64,000 nucleotides of DNA, taken from NCBI GenBank assembly GCA_963847615.1, contig CAWKAN010000027.1, forward strand, positions 36,213 through 100,212, given 5' to 3'. A program made the position numbers and the translations under genes. This DNA comes from Palsa-883 sp963847615 (GTDB lineage Bacteria; Pseudomonadota; Alphaproteobacteria; Acetobacterales; Acetobacteraceae). Below, piece by piece: positions 43,205 through 52,267 of this stretch. The notes below the pieces were generated by a model that worked only from the letters and a program-made list of their open reading frames with translations, was not told where the DNA came from and searched no databases. Position 1 is the stretch's first letter. Every line of letters begins with the position of its first letter.

Positions 43205-43543
43205 TCACGCGCCAAGCAGTTCGCGGGCCTGCGCGTCGCTCGCCGCGATCGGAATGATCCGGCCGAAGCCGGCGGTTTCGAAGACGTCCGCCACGCCCGT
43301 CTGCAGGCCGAAGACGGCAACCCCGCCGCCGGCGGACTTGGCCTTTTTCGCCGCCATCAGGATCACCCGCAATCCGGCCGAGGACACGTAGGCCACCTGC
43401 CGCAGGTCGAAAATCACCCGCCGGCTGCCGGCGTCGATGACGGCGCTCACCGCCTGATCGACCTCCTTGCTGGTCGCGGAATCGATCGCGCCGACGATGT
43501 TGAAAACGGCAACGCCGCCGTCGAGCGTGCTGGTGATGTCCAT
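43205..43543 (-). CDS. STAS-domain anti-sigma factor antagonist
   Basis: This 112-residue STAS protein reads GGVAVFNIVGAIDSATSKEV, then VIFDLRQVAYVSSAGLRVIL with the phosphorylatable Ser54/Ser55 in the VSSAGLR loop. It is a SpoIIAA/RsbV homologue. In its unphosphorylated form it should bind the kinase two genes downstream and release that protein's target. It is the first gene of the three-gene operon; no sigma factor is nearby. Confidence 0.92.
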   Translation of the reverse strand: MDITSTLDGGVAVFNIVGAIDSATSKEVDQAVSAVIDAGSRRVIFDLRQVAYVSSAGLRVILMAAKKAKSAGGGVAVFGLQTGVADVFETAGFGRIIPIAASDAQARELLGA

Positions 43544-43643
43544 TTGTCTGTCAGCCTTGCGCGCTATTGCTTGGCGAGATTATCCCGGGCGCGTCGGGCG
43601 ATCGTCAAGGCGCACGGCGCGCCGCTCGCCTCCACTGCTGCCC

Positions 43644-44048
43644 TCAGCGTTGCGTCCCCCGCAGCAGGACAGCGTGCTCGGCGCCCAGCAGCGCGGCGAA
43701 ATCCCGGTCGAACGTCGCGACGTGGCGGCAGCGGGCACGGCGCGCGTCGTGCCAGATGATCGCGTCGGCGAAATCGCCGCCGCGACGGAGCATCTGTAGC
43801 CCGGCCTCGGCCGCCGGCCGGTCCAGCTCGACGTTGCGGCTTTCGATCACCTGTTGCAGCGCGTCCGCAACCGCTACAACATCGAAACGATAGGCGCGCC
43901 TGAGCACCCACGCCAATTCGCACAGCACCAGCGTCGAGATGGCGATGACCTCGCCACCCTCGATCACCGTCGCCGCAGCCGCCGCCTGCGCCGCGTCGTC
44001 CCAGGTCAGGTAGCGGACCAGCACATTGGTATCGACGGCGATGCTCAC
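43644..44048 (-). CDS. PIN-domain toxin (VapC-like)
   Basis: This 134-residue PIN RNase has the acidic catalytic set Asp6 (AVDTNVLVRYL), Glu44 (LCELAWVLRR), Asp95 (DFADAIIWHDA) and Asp114 (TFDRDFAAL). Expected to cut tRNA or other RNA unless bound by the antitoxin. The start is GTG at 44048, overlapping the antitoxin stop (GTGA). A complete gene with all four acids present. Confidence 0.9.
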   Translation of the reverse strand: MSIAVDTNVLVRYLTWDDAAQAAAAATVIEGGEVIAISTLVLCELAWVLRRAYRFDVVAVADALQQVIESRNVELDRPAAEAGLQMLRRGGDFADAIIWHDARRARCRHVATFDRDFAALLGAEHAVLLRGTQR

Positions 44049-44293
44049 CGGGCGCGCCCGGCCTCGATCGCGTCCCGCATCTCCCGCAGGGAAACCGCCC
44101 GCCGTCCGCGCCGGCGCAACACGCCACGCGCCGCGCTCAGGTCGTGGCCCGCGGTTGCCGGCGCGAGCTCCACCCGCCCGTCCTGCCGCAGCACGACGCC
44201 CACCTTGTCGCCCGGCTTCACCCCGAGGTGATCCAGCACCGCCTGGCGCAGCGTCACCTGGCCCTTCGCCGTGATGGTCAATTCGACGGTCAT
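44045..44293 (-). CDS. AbrB/MazE-type antitoxin
   Basis: This 82-residue SpoVT/AbrB-fold DNA-binding antitoxin reads MTVELTITAKGQVTLRQAVL, then DHLGVKPGDKVGVVLRQDGR, with a basic C-terminus (RRRGRRAVSLREMRDAIE) that should block the PIN active site. The start at 44293 gives the normal swapped-hairpin beta strand at once. Four-base overlap with the toxin gene. The pair likely autorepresses its promoter upstream of 44293. Confidence 0.9.
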   Translation of the reverse strand: MTVELTITAKGQVTLRQAVLDHLGVKPGDKVGVVLRQDGRVELAPATAGHDLSAARGVLRRRGRRAVSLREMRDAIEAGRAR

Positions 44294-44357
44294 GGGGTGC
44301 TCCGGTAAGGCTCTATGCACCTTACATTGGTGCCGCCCACGGCCCGCGTCAAGCGCC

Positions 44358-45338
44358 TCAGCCACTCTCCACCTCCGTGGCGCGCCCGCCGGCGGCGACC
44401 GAGCGGGTGATCGCCTCGAACGCCGCCACCGTATCGATCATCTGGTCGTACGGCAGCGGGTAGGCCGCCCGCCCGGCCACCGCGTCGGCGAACGCCTCCA
44501 GCTCCAGGCGCACGGTGTCCACCTCGGGCAGGCTGCGCCGTTGCACCTTTTGGCCGGTCAGGCGCAGCGCCAGTTCGGTCTGGTCGTGGTTCTCCGCATT
44601 GCCCGCGGTGCCGAACAGGTGCAGCCGCCAGGTCACCGGCGTGACCCGCACGGTGGCCAGCGTGCCGGACATGCCGTTGTGGAACTCCAACAGCACCGCC
44701 AGGCTGTCCAGTGCCTCGGGCGGCGCCTGCCAGCTCAGCAACTGCGCGCTGACGCGGCGCACCGGGCCGAGCAGGTTGACGAAACAATCCAGCATGTGCA
44801 CGCCGGTGCCGGTCAGCCCGCCGGCGGGGGATTCGTCGGCGTCATGCCGCCAGGCGGCGAAGTTGGCCGACGAGTTCTGGTTGCTGACATGGCCCTCGAC
44901 ATGCAGCAGCCGGCCGAGCGTGCCGGCGGCGATCAGCCGCTTCAGCTCGCCCAGCGCCGGCAGGAAGCGCCGGTTGTGGCCGAGCGCCAGCAGCACGCCC
45001 CCCTGCTCGGCGGCGCGCACCGCGCGCACCGCGTCGGCGCGGTGCAGGGTGAACGGCTTCTCGCACAGGATCGGCTTGCCGGCGGCGGCCACCTCGACGA
45101 TCTGCGCGGCGTGCAGCGAGTGCGGCGTCGCCAGCACCACCGCCTCCACCGCCGGGTCGCGCAGCATCGCGGCGATGCTGGGCGACAGCCGCAGTCCGTG
45201 CGCCGCGGCGACCTCGCGGCGCAGCTCGGGGCGCGGGCTGACGGCGTGGACGAAACGGATTTTTGCCCCGGCCGGGCGCGCGGACTCCAGCAGCCGCTGG
45301 CCCCACCAGCCGAGGCCGACGATGCCGGCGCGGATCAC
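44358..45338 (-). CDS. Gfo/Idh/MocA-family oxidoreductase
   Basis: This 326-residue NAD(P)-dependent oxidoreductase starts at GTG 45338 with IRAGIVGLGWWGQRLLESAR (Rossmann G-x-G-x-x-G). It has the family motif EKPFTLHRADAVRAV (the EKP), and a substrate domain with GLTGTGVHMLDCFVNLLGPV in which the His is the likely catalytic acid. The substrate is probably a sugar or inositol-type ketone, not assignable from sequence. No partner genes are adjacent. Confidence 0.85.
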   Translation of the reverse strand: MIRAGIVGLGWWGQRLLESARPAGAKIRFVHAVSPRPELRREVAAAHGLRLSPSIAAMLRDPAVEAVVLATPHSLHAAQIVEVAAAGKPILCEKPFTLHRADAVRAVRAAEQGGVLLALGHNRRFLPALGELKRLIAAGTLGRLLHVEGHVSNQNSSANFAAWRHDADESPAGGLTGTGVHMLDCFVNLLGPVRRVSAQLLSWQAPPEALDSLAVLLEFHNGMSGTLATVRVTPVTWRLHLFGTAGNAENHDQTELALRLTGQKVQRRSLPEVDTVRLELEAFADAVAGRAAYPLPYDQMIDTVAAFEAITRSVAAGGRATEVESG

Positions 45339-45531
45339 GGCGCGACCGGCGCGCGGGTGGGGCGGGTCGGCTGGTTCGGCATGGTTTGCTCCCGGTGTCC
45401 TGTTGGCGCGCCAGCCTGCTGGGCCGGGACGGGCGGGGTCAAGCCGCGGCGCGGTGGCAGGCCCGGCATGGGGTCGTTGCCGCGACGCGCGCACGCCGAC
45501 GCCGCCCGCCCGGCCCGGCCCTCTCGCCCCG

Positions 45532-46770
45532 TCATGCCGGGCCCCCGGGTCGGGCCGCAGGCCCGCCGGGGGACAGGCTCCGGCCGGCAGCCACGGCTGC
45601 CTCCGTCCGCCCCTCCACCGCGCCACCACCGGGACAAGTGCCCGGTGGCAGGCTCAGCATGGGGTCGTTGCCGCAACCTGCGGACGCCGCCGCAACCCGA
45701 CCGCCCCGGCCCTCTCCCCCCGTCATGCCGGGCGCAGGCCCGGCATCCACGCCTTCCTGCGCCCGCACCCCCACCGCGCCACCACCGGGACAAGTGCCCG
45801 GTGGCAGGCTCAGCATGGGGTCTTGGCGACGCATGGGGTCTTGGCGACGTTTTTCGCACCCCACCCCCAGCCCGAGCCCCATGTCGCACCCAGCCCCCGC
45901 CGCCGCCCCCACCCCGGCATCCCTCAGGCCCACCCCCACCGTCCCACCACCGGGACAAGGGCCCGGTGGCAGGCTCGGCATGGGGTCTTGCCCGCGCGCC
46001 GCGCGCCGCTCGGCCCGCGCCTGCAACGCCAGCAGCCGCTTGACCAGCCGGGCACGCGCCACCGCCGCCCGCCACGGCGGCAGTGCCGCGGTCTCTTCCC
46101 GCGCCCGCGCCCGCGCCGCCGGCCGCCCGCGCAGCACCGCCGGCGCCGCGGCGAACCGCCCGCGCGCATCCCGCCGCGGCCCCGGGCGGCGCGCCGCCGC
46201 GGCCTCCGGCCCGGGCGCCTGGCCGCAGGCGCCTGGCCCGAAGCCCCCCGGCATCGGCCCATACAGCTCCCACGCGTAGTGCGGCGGCGGGTGCAGCTCG
46301 GTCGCCGCGTCGGCCTGCAGCCGCGCCGCGAAGGCCGGCGGCAGCCAGGGCCGGTGCCAGTGCGCCGCCTGCAGCAGCCGGGTCCGGCGCACCAGCAGCC
46401 TGGCCCAGCGGTCCGCCGCGCGGGTTTCCTCGCCCGGCCCGCTCTGCGCGTAGATCCCGTGCGTGGTGTGCGCGGCGACCAGCCGGGCCAGCCCCTCCGG
46501 CGTGCGCGGCCCGGTGGCGGCGCCGCCGTGCATCCGGCAGCGGCCGTTTTCCATCGCCGGCGCCCGGCAGGCGTGGCCGCTGCGGGCCTTGGCGCCGCAG
46601 CGCGGGGCGAGGTTGGGGTTGCCGCGCGGGTTGCCGCTGCGCAGCGGGCCGGGGGCGGGGTGTCGCGGCGGGTCGGCGGGATGTTCGCTTGGCGCGTGCG
46701 GCGGCAATGGTGGCGGGGCGGCAATGGCGGCGGGCGGGGTGAAGTCGGGGGAGGGGGGAAGCGGGAGCAT
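45532..46770 (-). CDS. HGG-GPRTPEG motif protein with C-terminus running into repeats
   Basis: The recognisable core (about residues 55-115) is CGAKARSGHACRAPAMENGR and MHGGAATGPRTPEGLARLVA. This small Cys/His module recurs in alphaproteobacterial and phage-associated proteins of unknown function. Residues before it are Pro/Ala-rich. The C-terminal 150 residues include repeated DPMLSLPPGTCPGGG segments, which are simply the hairpin repeats at 45626-45970 translated. The native protein probably ended earlier (around ARAERRAARG) and lost its stop. Function unknown. Confidence 0.6.
   Translation of the reverse strand: MLPLPPSPDFTPPAAIAAPPPLPPHAPSEHPADPPRHPAPGPLRSGNPRGNPNLAPRCGAKARSGHACRAPAMENGRCRMHGGAATGPRTPEGLARLVAAHTTHGIYAQSGPGEETRAADRWARLLVRRTRLLQAAHWHRPWLPPAFAARLQADAATELHPPPHYAWELYGPMPGGFGPGACGQAPGPEAAAARRPGPRRDARGRFAAAPAVLRGRPAARARAREETAALPPWRAAVARARLVKRLLALQARAERRAARGQDPMPSLPPGPCPGGGTVGVGLRDAGVGAAAGAGCDMGLGLGVGCEKRRQDPMRRQDPMLSLPPGTCPGGGAVGVRAQEGVDAGPAPGMTGGEGRGGRVAAASAGCGNDPMLSLPPGTCPGGGAVEGRTEAAVAAGRSLSPGGPAARPGGPA
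45600..45990. repeat. Three GGGACAAG-loop hairpins and a REP sequence
   Basis: Hairpins with stems CCACCGGG/CCCGGTGG or similar around ACAAGT or ACAAGG occur at about 45627-45649, 45782-45804 and 45950-45970. Each is followed by CAGGCTCAGCATGGGGTC or a close variant. Between the first two lies CGTCATGCCGGGCGCAGGCC (45721-45740), the sequence found inside the YbhF-like gene. Related hairpins are at 9285-9325 and 10003-10030. Confidence 0.85.
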
Positions 46771-48055
46771 CGGCGATCCTGGTGCGCTGGAAGGTAGTTA
46801 GAACCACTTACCCCAGAACGCCCGCCGGCGCCATCCAAACCGCACGGCCGGGAACGCCCAAGCCGGGAACCGCCGGGCCGCTCCAGCCGCCGGCGGGCCG
46901 CGCCTGGCCGCGGGCAAGGCTTCCCGCGGCTTTCGCCCGTGCCGGGGTCGGCTTCCGGCAGCAAGGCAAGAAGTGGAACGCCGATGAACGCCGATGAACG
47001 CGGCTGGAGCGCCCCGATCCGCCATCCGGTCGGTCGCGAGGCGCTGCCGGCCCAGTCGGCATTTGCGGTTCCATTCCATGCCAAACCGCTGGCACGCGGG
47101 CGCTGGTCCGCCCGCAAGCAAGCAAGATTAACACGGAGAAAGCCCGGAGAAGACCGGGAGTCTCACGGAGACCCGCGCGGGATCGGCCGTCGTGCCCTTG
47201 GACGAACGTCTCCCGGGTCCAGCCACCACCGAGGTCTGCGCCCGCCGCACCCGTCATCCACCGACCCGATCCTCGGTCACACCGGCCTCGCTCAGGGCAG
47301 CGCCATCCGCACGACGCTTCGCACGGCGCGACAGCCTTCCCCCGCTGTGGCCGGTGCCTTGGTTGGAATCTCCGCGATGGGTGCAGGCCGGGTGAAAAAC
47401 GCGGTGGCCAACGGGCATCGCGCAACGATATGTCGGAGGTTGTCGCAACGGCAGGTAGCAATGTTCCGGTCGGAGACTATTCTGGCAAATAGTTGCTCAT
47501 TGCCGTTACGGTCCGACGTGTTCACACGGCCTCGGTCGAATCCGGCGGTTCGGGTCGGGCGGCCCGGCTACCGCGGCTTCGGGTGGAAAGCGGCCGGTCG
47601 GTGGCTGCCGCGACGCGGCCGATTTCGTCCACGGCCAGCCGACGGCCTGGTCATCGTCCAGGGGCGGTTGGTCATTGGCCGCCCGGCCGCGAGCTGGGTA
47701 CCGACGTTCTGCCCCAGCGGCATGCGCCGAGCGTCACCTGGCGCGGCGCGCGGCGGTCCCGGATCGCCCGGCACGGCGATACAGTGCCTATTTCAAGAAC
47801 TCGGCAACGGTAAATAATCCGGTGTAGAGCAGCAGAATCCGGAAATTCTCCCCAATTGGTCCAAGTCCGGCAGCGTCTTCTCCGCTCCATGCCTCCCGGT
47901 CTTCCTCGGCCGAGGCTGCGACCAGCCTCGCCCGGCCGCGGGGCGGAGGTGACAAACCGCCCTTGTTTCCATAGTCTGGCACGAGGCTCCGCCCGAAGCC
48001 GAGCCTGCGGCTGCGCCTGGCCTGAACGAAATAAATAATACAGGGGGAATTCAAA
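46771..48055. other. 1.3-kb intergenic region without recognisable gene
   Basis: Several open frames exist on both strands, but none shows a domain, a credible RBS with normal composition, or similarity I recognise. It holds a short tandem (AACGCCGATGAACGCCGATG, about 46979-46998) and a segment similar to the hyf-operon repeats (GCAAGCAAGCAAGATTAACA, 47114-47133). An inverted segment with an AT-richer centre (about 47445-47510) is present. The promoter for the SHS transporter is expected near its end. Confidence 0.6.
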
Positions 48056-49366
48056 ATGTCCGCGACGGCCCAATCGCCCAATATTCCCTGGTGGAAAGAA
48101 CCCACCAAGGACCAATGGTATGCCTATTTTGCCGCCTGGCTTGGTTGGACACTGGATGCGTTCGACTTCACTATCTTCCTGCTGATCATGCTGCCGATCA
48201 GCAAGGAGTTTAACGTGCCGCTGGCCGCGGTAACTGCGGTGTTCGCCGTCACGCTGTGGGTCCGTTTGCTTGGCGCCACGGCCGCGGGCTGGATGGCCGA
48301 TCGCTGGGGCCGCAAGGCACCGCTAATGATCTCCATCCTGTGGTATTCGATCTGCAATCTGTTCGCCGGTTTTTCGCCCAGCTTCGGGTTCCTGTTCTTC
48401 TTCCGGGCCTTGCTGGGTTTCGGCATGGGCGCCGAATGGCCGGCGGGCGCGGCGCTGGCGATGGAATCCTGGCCGCCGCGCTCACGCGGACTGATGTCGG
48501 GCGTGCTGCAAGGCTCCTGGGGCCTTGGCTACGCGCTCGCGGCGGCGGCCTATGGGCTGCTCTACACCCCGCTGGAACATTACCATCCGGGCTACGGCTG
48601 GCGCGGCATGCTGGTCCTGGGCGTGCTGCCCGCGCTGGCCTGCGTCTGGATCCGCTTCTATGTGAAAGAGCCCGAGGTCTGGGCCGAGAACCAGAGAATC
48701 CAGGCCACCACCCAGCGCCAGGTCAAGCTGCCGCTGTTCGCCATCTTCAAGCGGCAATATCTGTGGAACACCTTCACCGGCTGCCTGTGGATGGCAGCCA
48801 ATTTCGTCGTCTACTACTCCATCTGGGCGCTGCCCGGCACCTACCTGCAGAAGGAACTGGGATGGACGCCGTCGCAAGTGGCGGTCCCGCTGTTCTGGGG
48901 CAACATGCTGGTGTTCCTTTCGGCCTGCTTCTGGGGCGGCTTGTCGGACAAGATCGGCCGGCGCTGGGCACTGATGATCCCCTGCACGATCGCCATATTC
49001 ATCGCGCCGATCTACCTGACGACGACCAGCGCGATGGTGTTCACCCTGGGGTTCCTGCTGCAGGCCTTTGTCGTCGGCGGCAAGGACACGCTGAACCCGG
49101 CCTGGCTGTCGGAACGCTTCCCGACCGAAGTTCGGGCCTCGGCCTCGGGCTTTGTCTATCACCAGGGTGCCATCTGGGGCGGCTTCGTCGCGCCCGTCCT
49201 GGTTTATTTCGCGGTCAATAGGGGTATGGGGTTCGCCGCGCCAATGATGTACGCGACCATGGGCTCGCTCGTGGTCCTGGTCATCGCGGTCTTCCTCGGC
49301 CCCGAAACCAAAGGCAAGGTCCTGGTGGCCGATCTGGAGATCTTCGAGCGGGAAGAGTTCCCGTAA
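48056..49366 (+). CDS. SHS-family MFS transporter (lactate/pyruvate-type)
   Basis: This is a 436-residue, 12-helix MFS protein of the sialate:H+ symporter (SHS) family, which includes lactate and related carboxylate permeases. Diagnostic regions are WTLDAFDFTIFLLIMLPISK in helix 1, ADRWGRKAPLM (motif A), FRALLGFGMGAEWPAGAALA and GGLSDKIGRRWAL. The RBS CAGGGGGAA is 8 bases before the ATG. It is monocistronic. The family match is strong; the substrate is inferred. Confidence 0.85.
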   Translation: MSATAQSPNIPWWKEPTKDQWYAYFAAWLGWTLDAFDFTIFLLIMLPISKEFNVPLAAVTAVFAVTLWVRLLGATAAGWMADRWGRKAPLMISILWYSICNLFAGFSPSFGFLFFFRALLGFGMGAEWPAGAALAMESWPPRSRGLMSGVLQGSWGLGYALAAAAYGLLYTPLEHYHPGYGWRGMLVLGVLPALACVWIRFYVKEPEVWAENQRIQATTQRQVKLPLFAIFKRQYLWNTFTGCLWMAANFVVYYSIWALPGTYLQKELGWTPSQVAVPLFWGNMLVFLSACFWGGLSDKIGRRWALMIPCTIAIFIAPIYLTTTSAMVFTLGFLLQAFVVGGKDTLNPAWLSERFPTEVRASASGFVYHQGAIWGGFVAPVLVYFAVNRGMGFAAPMMYATMGSLVVLVIAVFLGPETKGKVLVADLEIFEREEFP

Positions 49367-49531
49367 CCGATCGCGGGTTTTGCGCGGCGGAGCGGCCGGG
49401 GCATGCGCCTCGGCCGTTTTCGTTTCCAATGATCGGGTCGGTACCGCAAGCGGTTCCCGGGACCCCGGGCTGCAGCCGATCGGGTGGTCGCACCTGCGTG
49501 ACGCCGCTTCCCCCGGCCAACGCCCGACCCG

Positions 49532-49885
49532 CCACCCCCAAAGACCAGGGCAATCGGGTGAACGAAAGCAAGGTCGGGGCTTCGCCCCGAACCCCACCAG
49601 GGGGCCTTGCCCCCTGGACCCCCACCAGAGGCAGCGGCCTCTGGACTCCATGACTGGGCGTGTGGGGAGGGGAAGGGGGCGTGTGGGCAGGGTGCCGGTG
49701 CCGGCCGTCGCGACGGCCGGCACCGGCACCCTGCCCACACGCCCCCTTCCCCTCCCCACACGCCCAGTGAAGGGTTCCAAGGGCTCCGCCCTTGGCGGGG
49801 TTCCAAGGGGCAGCGCCCCTTGGTGGGGTCTGGGGCGAAGCCCCAGTCTTGCTTCGCTTCACCCGCTTGCCCCACCCCCAAAGAC
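49532..49885. repeat. Long-palindrome hairpin element, copy 4, perfect 116-bp palindrome flanked by 14-bp direct repeats
   Basis: The core 49653-49768 is an exact 58 + 58 base palindrome with no spacer. Its tip (GTGCCGGTGCCGGCCGTCG and complement) is unlike the tip of copies 1-3 (GGCGCCGTCCGGC), yet still pairs perfectly. Outer hairpins and arms are as in the other copies. CCACCCCCAAAGAC occurs directly before (49532-49545) and directly after (49872-49885) the element, as a target-site duplication would. The element's left end here (CAGGGCAATCGGGTGAA) is the same as at copy 1. Confidence 0.92.
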
Positions 49886-49936
49886 GCCCCACACTTGACT
49901 ACTCCCCTCTGACATGCCTCAACTCACGTCTCAGAC

Positions 49937-50206
49937 ATGATAACCGCCGCCCAAATGCGTGCCGCTCGTGCCCTCCTGGCAATCGACCAGCGCCAGCTCG
50001 CCGCGCTCGCCGCCCTGTCGCTGCCGACCATCCAGCGGATGGAGGCCTCCGACGGCGTCGTCCGCGGCAACGTCGACTCCCTGATGAAGCTCGTCGGCGC
50101 CCTGCAAGCCGCCGGCATCGAGCTCATCAACGAAGGCGCCGCCAGCCCCGGCGGCGGCCGCGGCGTCCGCCTGGTCGCCCCCCCGGCCAGCGGCACCGCC
50201 GCATGA
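49937..50206 (+). CDS. XRE-type helix-turn-helix regulator
   Basis: This 89-residue DNA-binding protein reads MITAAQMRAARALLAIDQRQ, then LAALAALSLPTIQRMEASDG, a typical HTH_XRE with the recognition helix SLPTIQRMEA. It ends with LQAAGIELINEGAASPGGGR. It overlaps hyfB by four bases (ATGA), so it is made with the Hyf complex. It may regulate this operon (inference). Confidence 0.85.
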   Translation: MITAAQMRAARALLAIDQRQLAALAALSLPTIQRMEASDGVVRGNVDSLMKLVGALQAAGIELINEGAASPGGGRGVRLVAPPASGTAA

Positions 50207-52203
50207 TCGTCGTCCTGCTGCTCGGCGTCGCCGCCCTGCTGGCCCTGGCGCTCGCCGCGGTCCCGCTCGCCGGCACACCGCTCGGCCGCCCGGTCATCTA
50301 CGGCGGCGCGCTCGGCATCACCGCCCTCGCCACCCTCCTCGCCGGCTTCGCCATCGGCGCCGCTCCCACCACCCTGGTCCTGCCCCTCGGCCTGCCCTGG
50401 CTCGGCGCGCATTTCCGCCTCGACGCGCTCGCCGCCTTCTTCCTGCTGGTGGTCAATCTCGGCGCCGCCGCCGCCAGCCTCTACGCCCTCGGCTACGGCC
50501 GGCACGAGGCCGCGCCGCACCGCGTGCTGCCGTTCTACGCCGCCTTCCTCGCCGCCATGAACCTGGTCGTGCTCGCCGCCGACGCCTACAGCTTCCTGCT
50601 GGCGTGGGAGTTCATGTCGCTCGCCTCCTGGGCGCTGGTCGTCGCCCAGCACCGCAACAAGGACAACCTCCGCGCCGGCACCATCTACATCGTCATGGCC
50701 AGCTTCGGCACGCTCGCCCTGCTGCTGGGCTTCGGCCTGCTGGCCGGCCCCGCCGGCGGCTACGCCTTCGCCGCGATGCGCACCGCCCACCTCTCGCCGC
50801 TGCTCGCCACCACGGTGCTGGCCCTGGTGCTGATCGGTGCCGGATCGAAAGCCGGCCTGGTGCCGCTGCATGTCTGGCTGCCGCTGGCCCACCCCGCCGC
50901 GCCCAGCCACGTCTCCGCGCTGATGAGCGGGGTGATGACCAAGGTCGCCGTCTACGGCTTCATCCGCATCGTCTTCGACCTGCTCGGCGCGCCGAGCTGG
51001 TGGTCCGCCGTGATCGTGCTGGTGCTCGGCGGCATCACCGCGGTGCTCGGCGTGCTCTACGCGCTGATGCAACACGATCTGAAACGACTGCTCGCCTATC
51101 ACACGGTGGAGAACATCGGCATCATCTTCATCGGCCTCGGCCTGGCGCTGGCCTTCCAGGCCAACGGCTTTGCCGCCGGCGCCGCGCTGGCGCTGACCGC
51201 CGCGCTGTTCCACGTGTTCAACCATTCGCTGTTCAAAAGCCTGCTGTTCTTCGGCTCCGGCGCAGTGCTGACCGCGACCGGCGAGCGCGACATGGAGCAC
51301 CTGGGCGGCCTCATCCACCGCATGCCGCGCACCGCCTTCCTGTTCCTGGTCGGCTGTGCGGCGATCTCCGCCCTGCCGCCGCTGAATGGTTTCGCCTCCG
51401 AATGGCTGACCTTCCAGGCGATCCTGCTGCGCCCGGAGCTGCCGCAATGGGGCCTGAAGATCGCCGTGCCGGCCGACGGCGCGCTGCTGGCGCTGGCCGC
51501 CGCGCTGGCCGCCGCCTGCTTCGTCAAGGCGTTCGGCATCAGCTTCCTCGGCCGCCCGCGCAGCCCCGCCGCGGCCCAGGCGCGCGAAGTCGATGGCTAC
51601 TCGATCGCCGCCATGGGCCTGCTGGCCGCGCTGTGCCTGCTCGCCGGCATCCTGCCCGGCGCGGTGATCGACGGCCTCGCCCCGGTGGTCCGCGCCATCA
51701 GCGGCGCGCGCATGCCGGTGCAGCTCGCGGTGCCGTTCCTCTCCATCGTCCCCAGCGAGGCCGCGCGCAGCTCCTACAACGGAATGCTGGTGTTCCTGTT
51801 CATCGCCGCCAGCGCCTGGCTGACCGCCTTCGCCGTCCACCGCCTCGCCTCCCACGCGCTGCGCCGAGGCCCAGCCTGGGACTGCGGCTTTCCCGATCCA
51901 AGCCCGGCGACGCAATACACCGCCGACAGCTTCGCCCAGCCGATCCGCCGGGTGTTCGGCGCCGTGGTGTTCGCCGCGCGCAGCAAGGTGACGATGCCGC
52001 CGCCCGGCGACATGTCCCCCGCGCGCATCGAAAAGACCCTGCACGACCCGGTGTGGGAGGCGTTCTACGCCCCGCTCGCCGGCGCCATCGGCGCCACGAC
52101 GCAGGCGCTGAACCACCTGCAATTCCTCACCATCCGGCGCTATCTCAGCCTGGTGTTCGCCGCCCTGATCGTTCTGCTGCTGGCACTTGCGATATGGCAA
52201 TGA
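50203..52203 (+). CDS. hyfB: Hydrogenase-4 component B-like antiporter subunit
   Basis: This 666-residue NuoL/MrpA-like membrane subunit starts MIVVLLLGVAALLALALAAV. Key sites are the Lys of the proton path in GAGSKAGLVPLHVWLPLAHP, the Glu in LLAWEFMSLASWALVVAQHR, and FHVFNHSLFKSLLFFGSGAV. The C-terminal DCGFPDPSPATQYTADSFAQ is typical of HyfB. About 14-16 helices. It would couple electron transfer to ion translocation in a complex-I-like enzyme. Confidence 0.93.
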   Translation: MIVVLLLGVAALLALALAAVPLAGTPLGRPVIYGGALGITALATLLAGFAIGAAPTTLVLPLGLPWLGAHFRLDALAAFFLLVVNLGAAAASLYALGYGRHEAAPHRVLPFYAAFLAAMNLVVLAADAYSFLLAWEFMSLASWALVVAQHRNKDNLRAGTIYIVMASFGTLALLLGFGLLAGPAGGYAFAAMRTAHLSPLLATTVLALVLIGAGSKAGLVPLHVWLPLAHPAAPSHVSALMSGVMTKVAVYGFIRIVFDLLGAPSWWSAVIVLVLGGITAVLGVLYALMQHDLKRLLAYHTVENIGIIFIGLGLALAFQANGFAAGAALALTAALFHVFNHSLFKSLLFFGSGAVLTATGERDMEHLGGLIHRMPRTAFLFLVGCAAISALPPLNGFASEWLTFQAILLRPELPQWGLKIAVPADGALLALAAALAAACFVKAFGISFLGRPRSPAAAQAREVDGYSIAAMGLLAALCLLAGILPGAVIDGLAPVVRAISGARMPVQLAVPFLSIVPSEAARSSYNGMLVFLFIAASAWLTAFAVHRLASHALRRGPAWDCGFPDPSPATQYTADSFAQPIRRVFGAVVFAARSKVTMPPPGDMSPARIEKTLHDPVWEAFYAPLAGAIGATTQALNHLQFLTIRRYLSLVFAALIVLLLALAIWQ

Positions 52204-52267
52204 TCCGCCCCCGTCCGAGGCCAGCCGCGCGGCTGCCGGGCACGCAGAGCCTGCCGGTGCCGACCCG

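Noticed and set aside
45600..45990. Three spaced hairpins as a CRISPR-like array
   Set aside because: Only three copies, irregular spacing, spacers themselves repeat-related.
46771..48055. Open frames of 60-290 codons on both strands
   Set aside because: GC-rich sequence opens all frames by chance; none has a recognisable domain or a convincing start, and they overlap each other.
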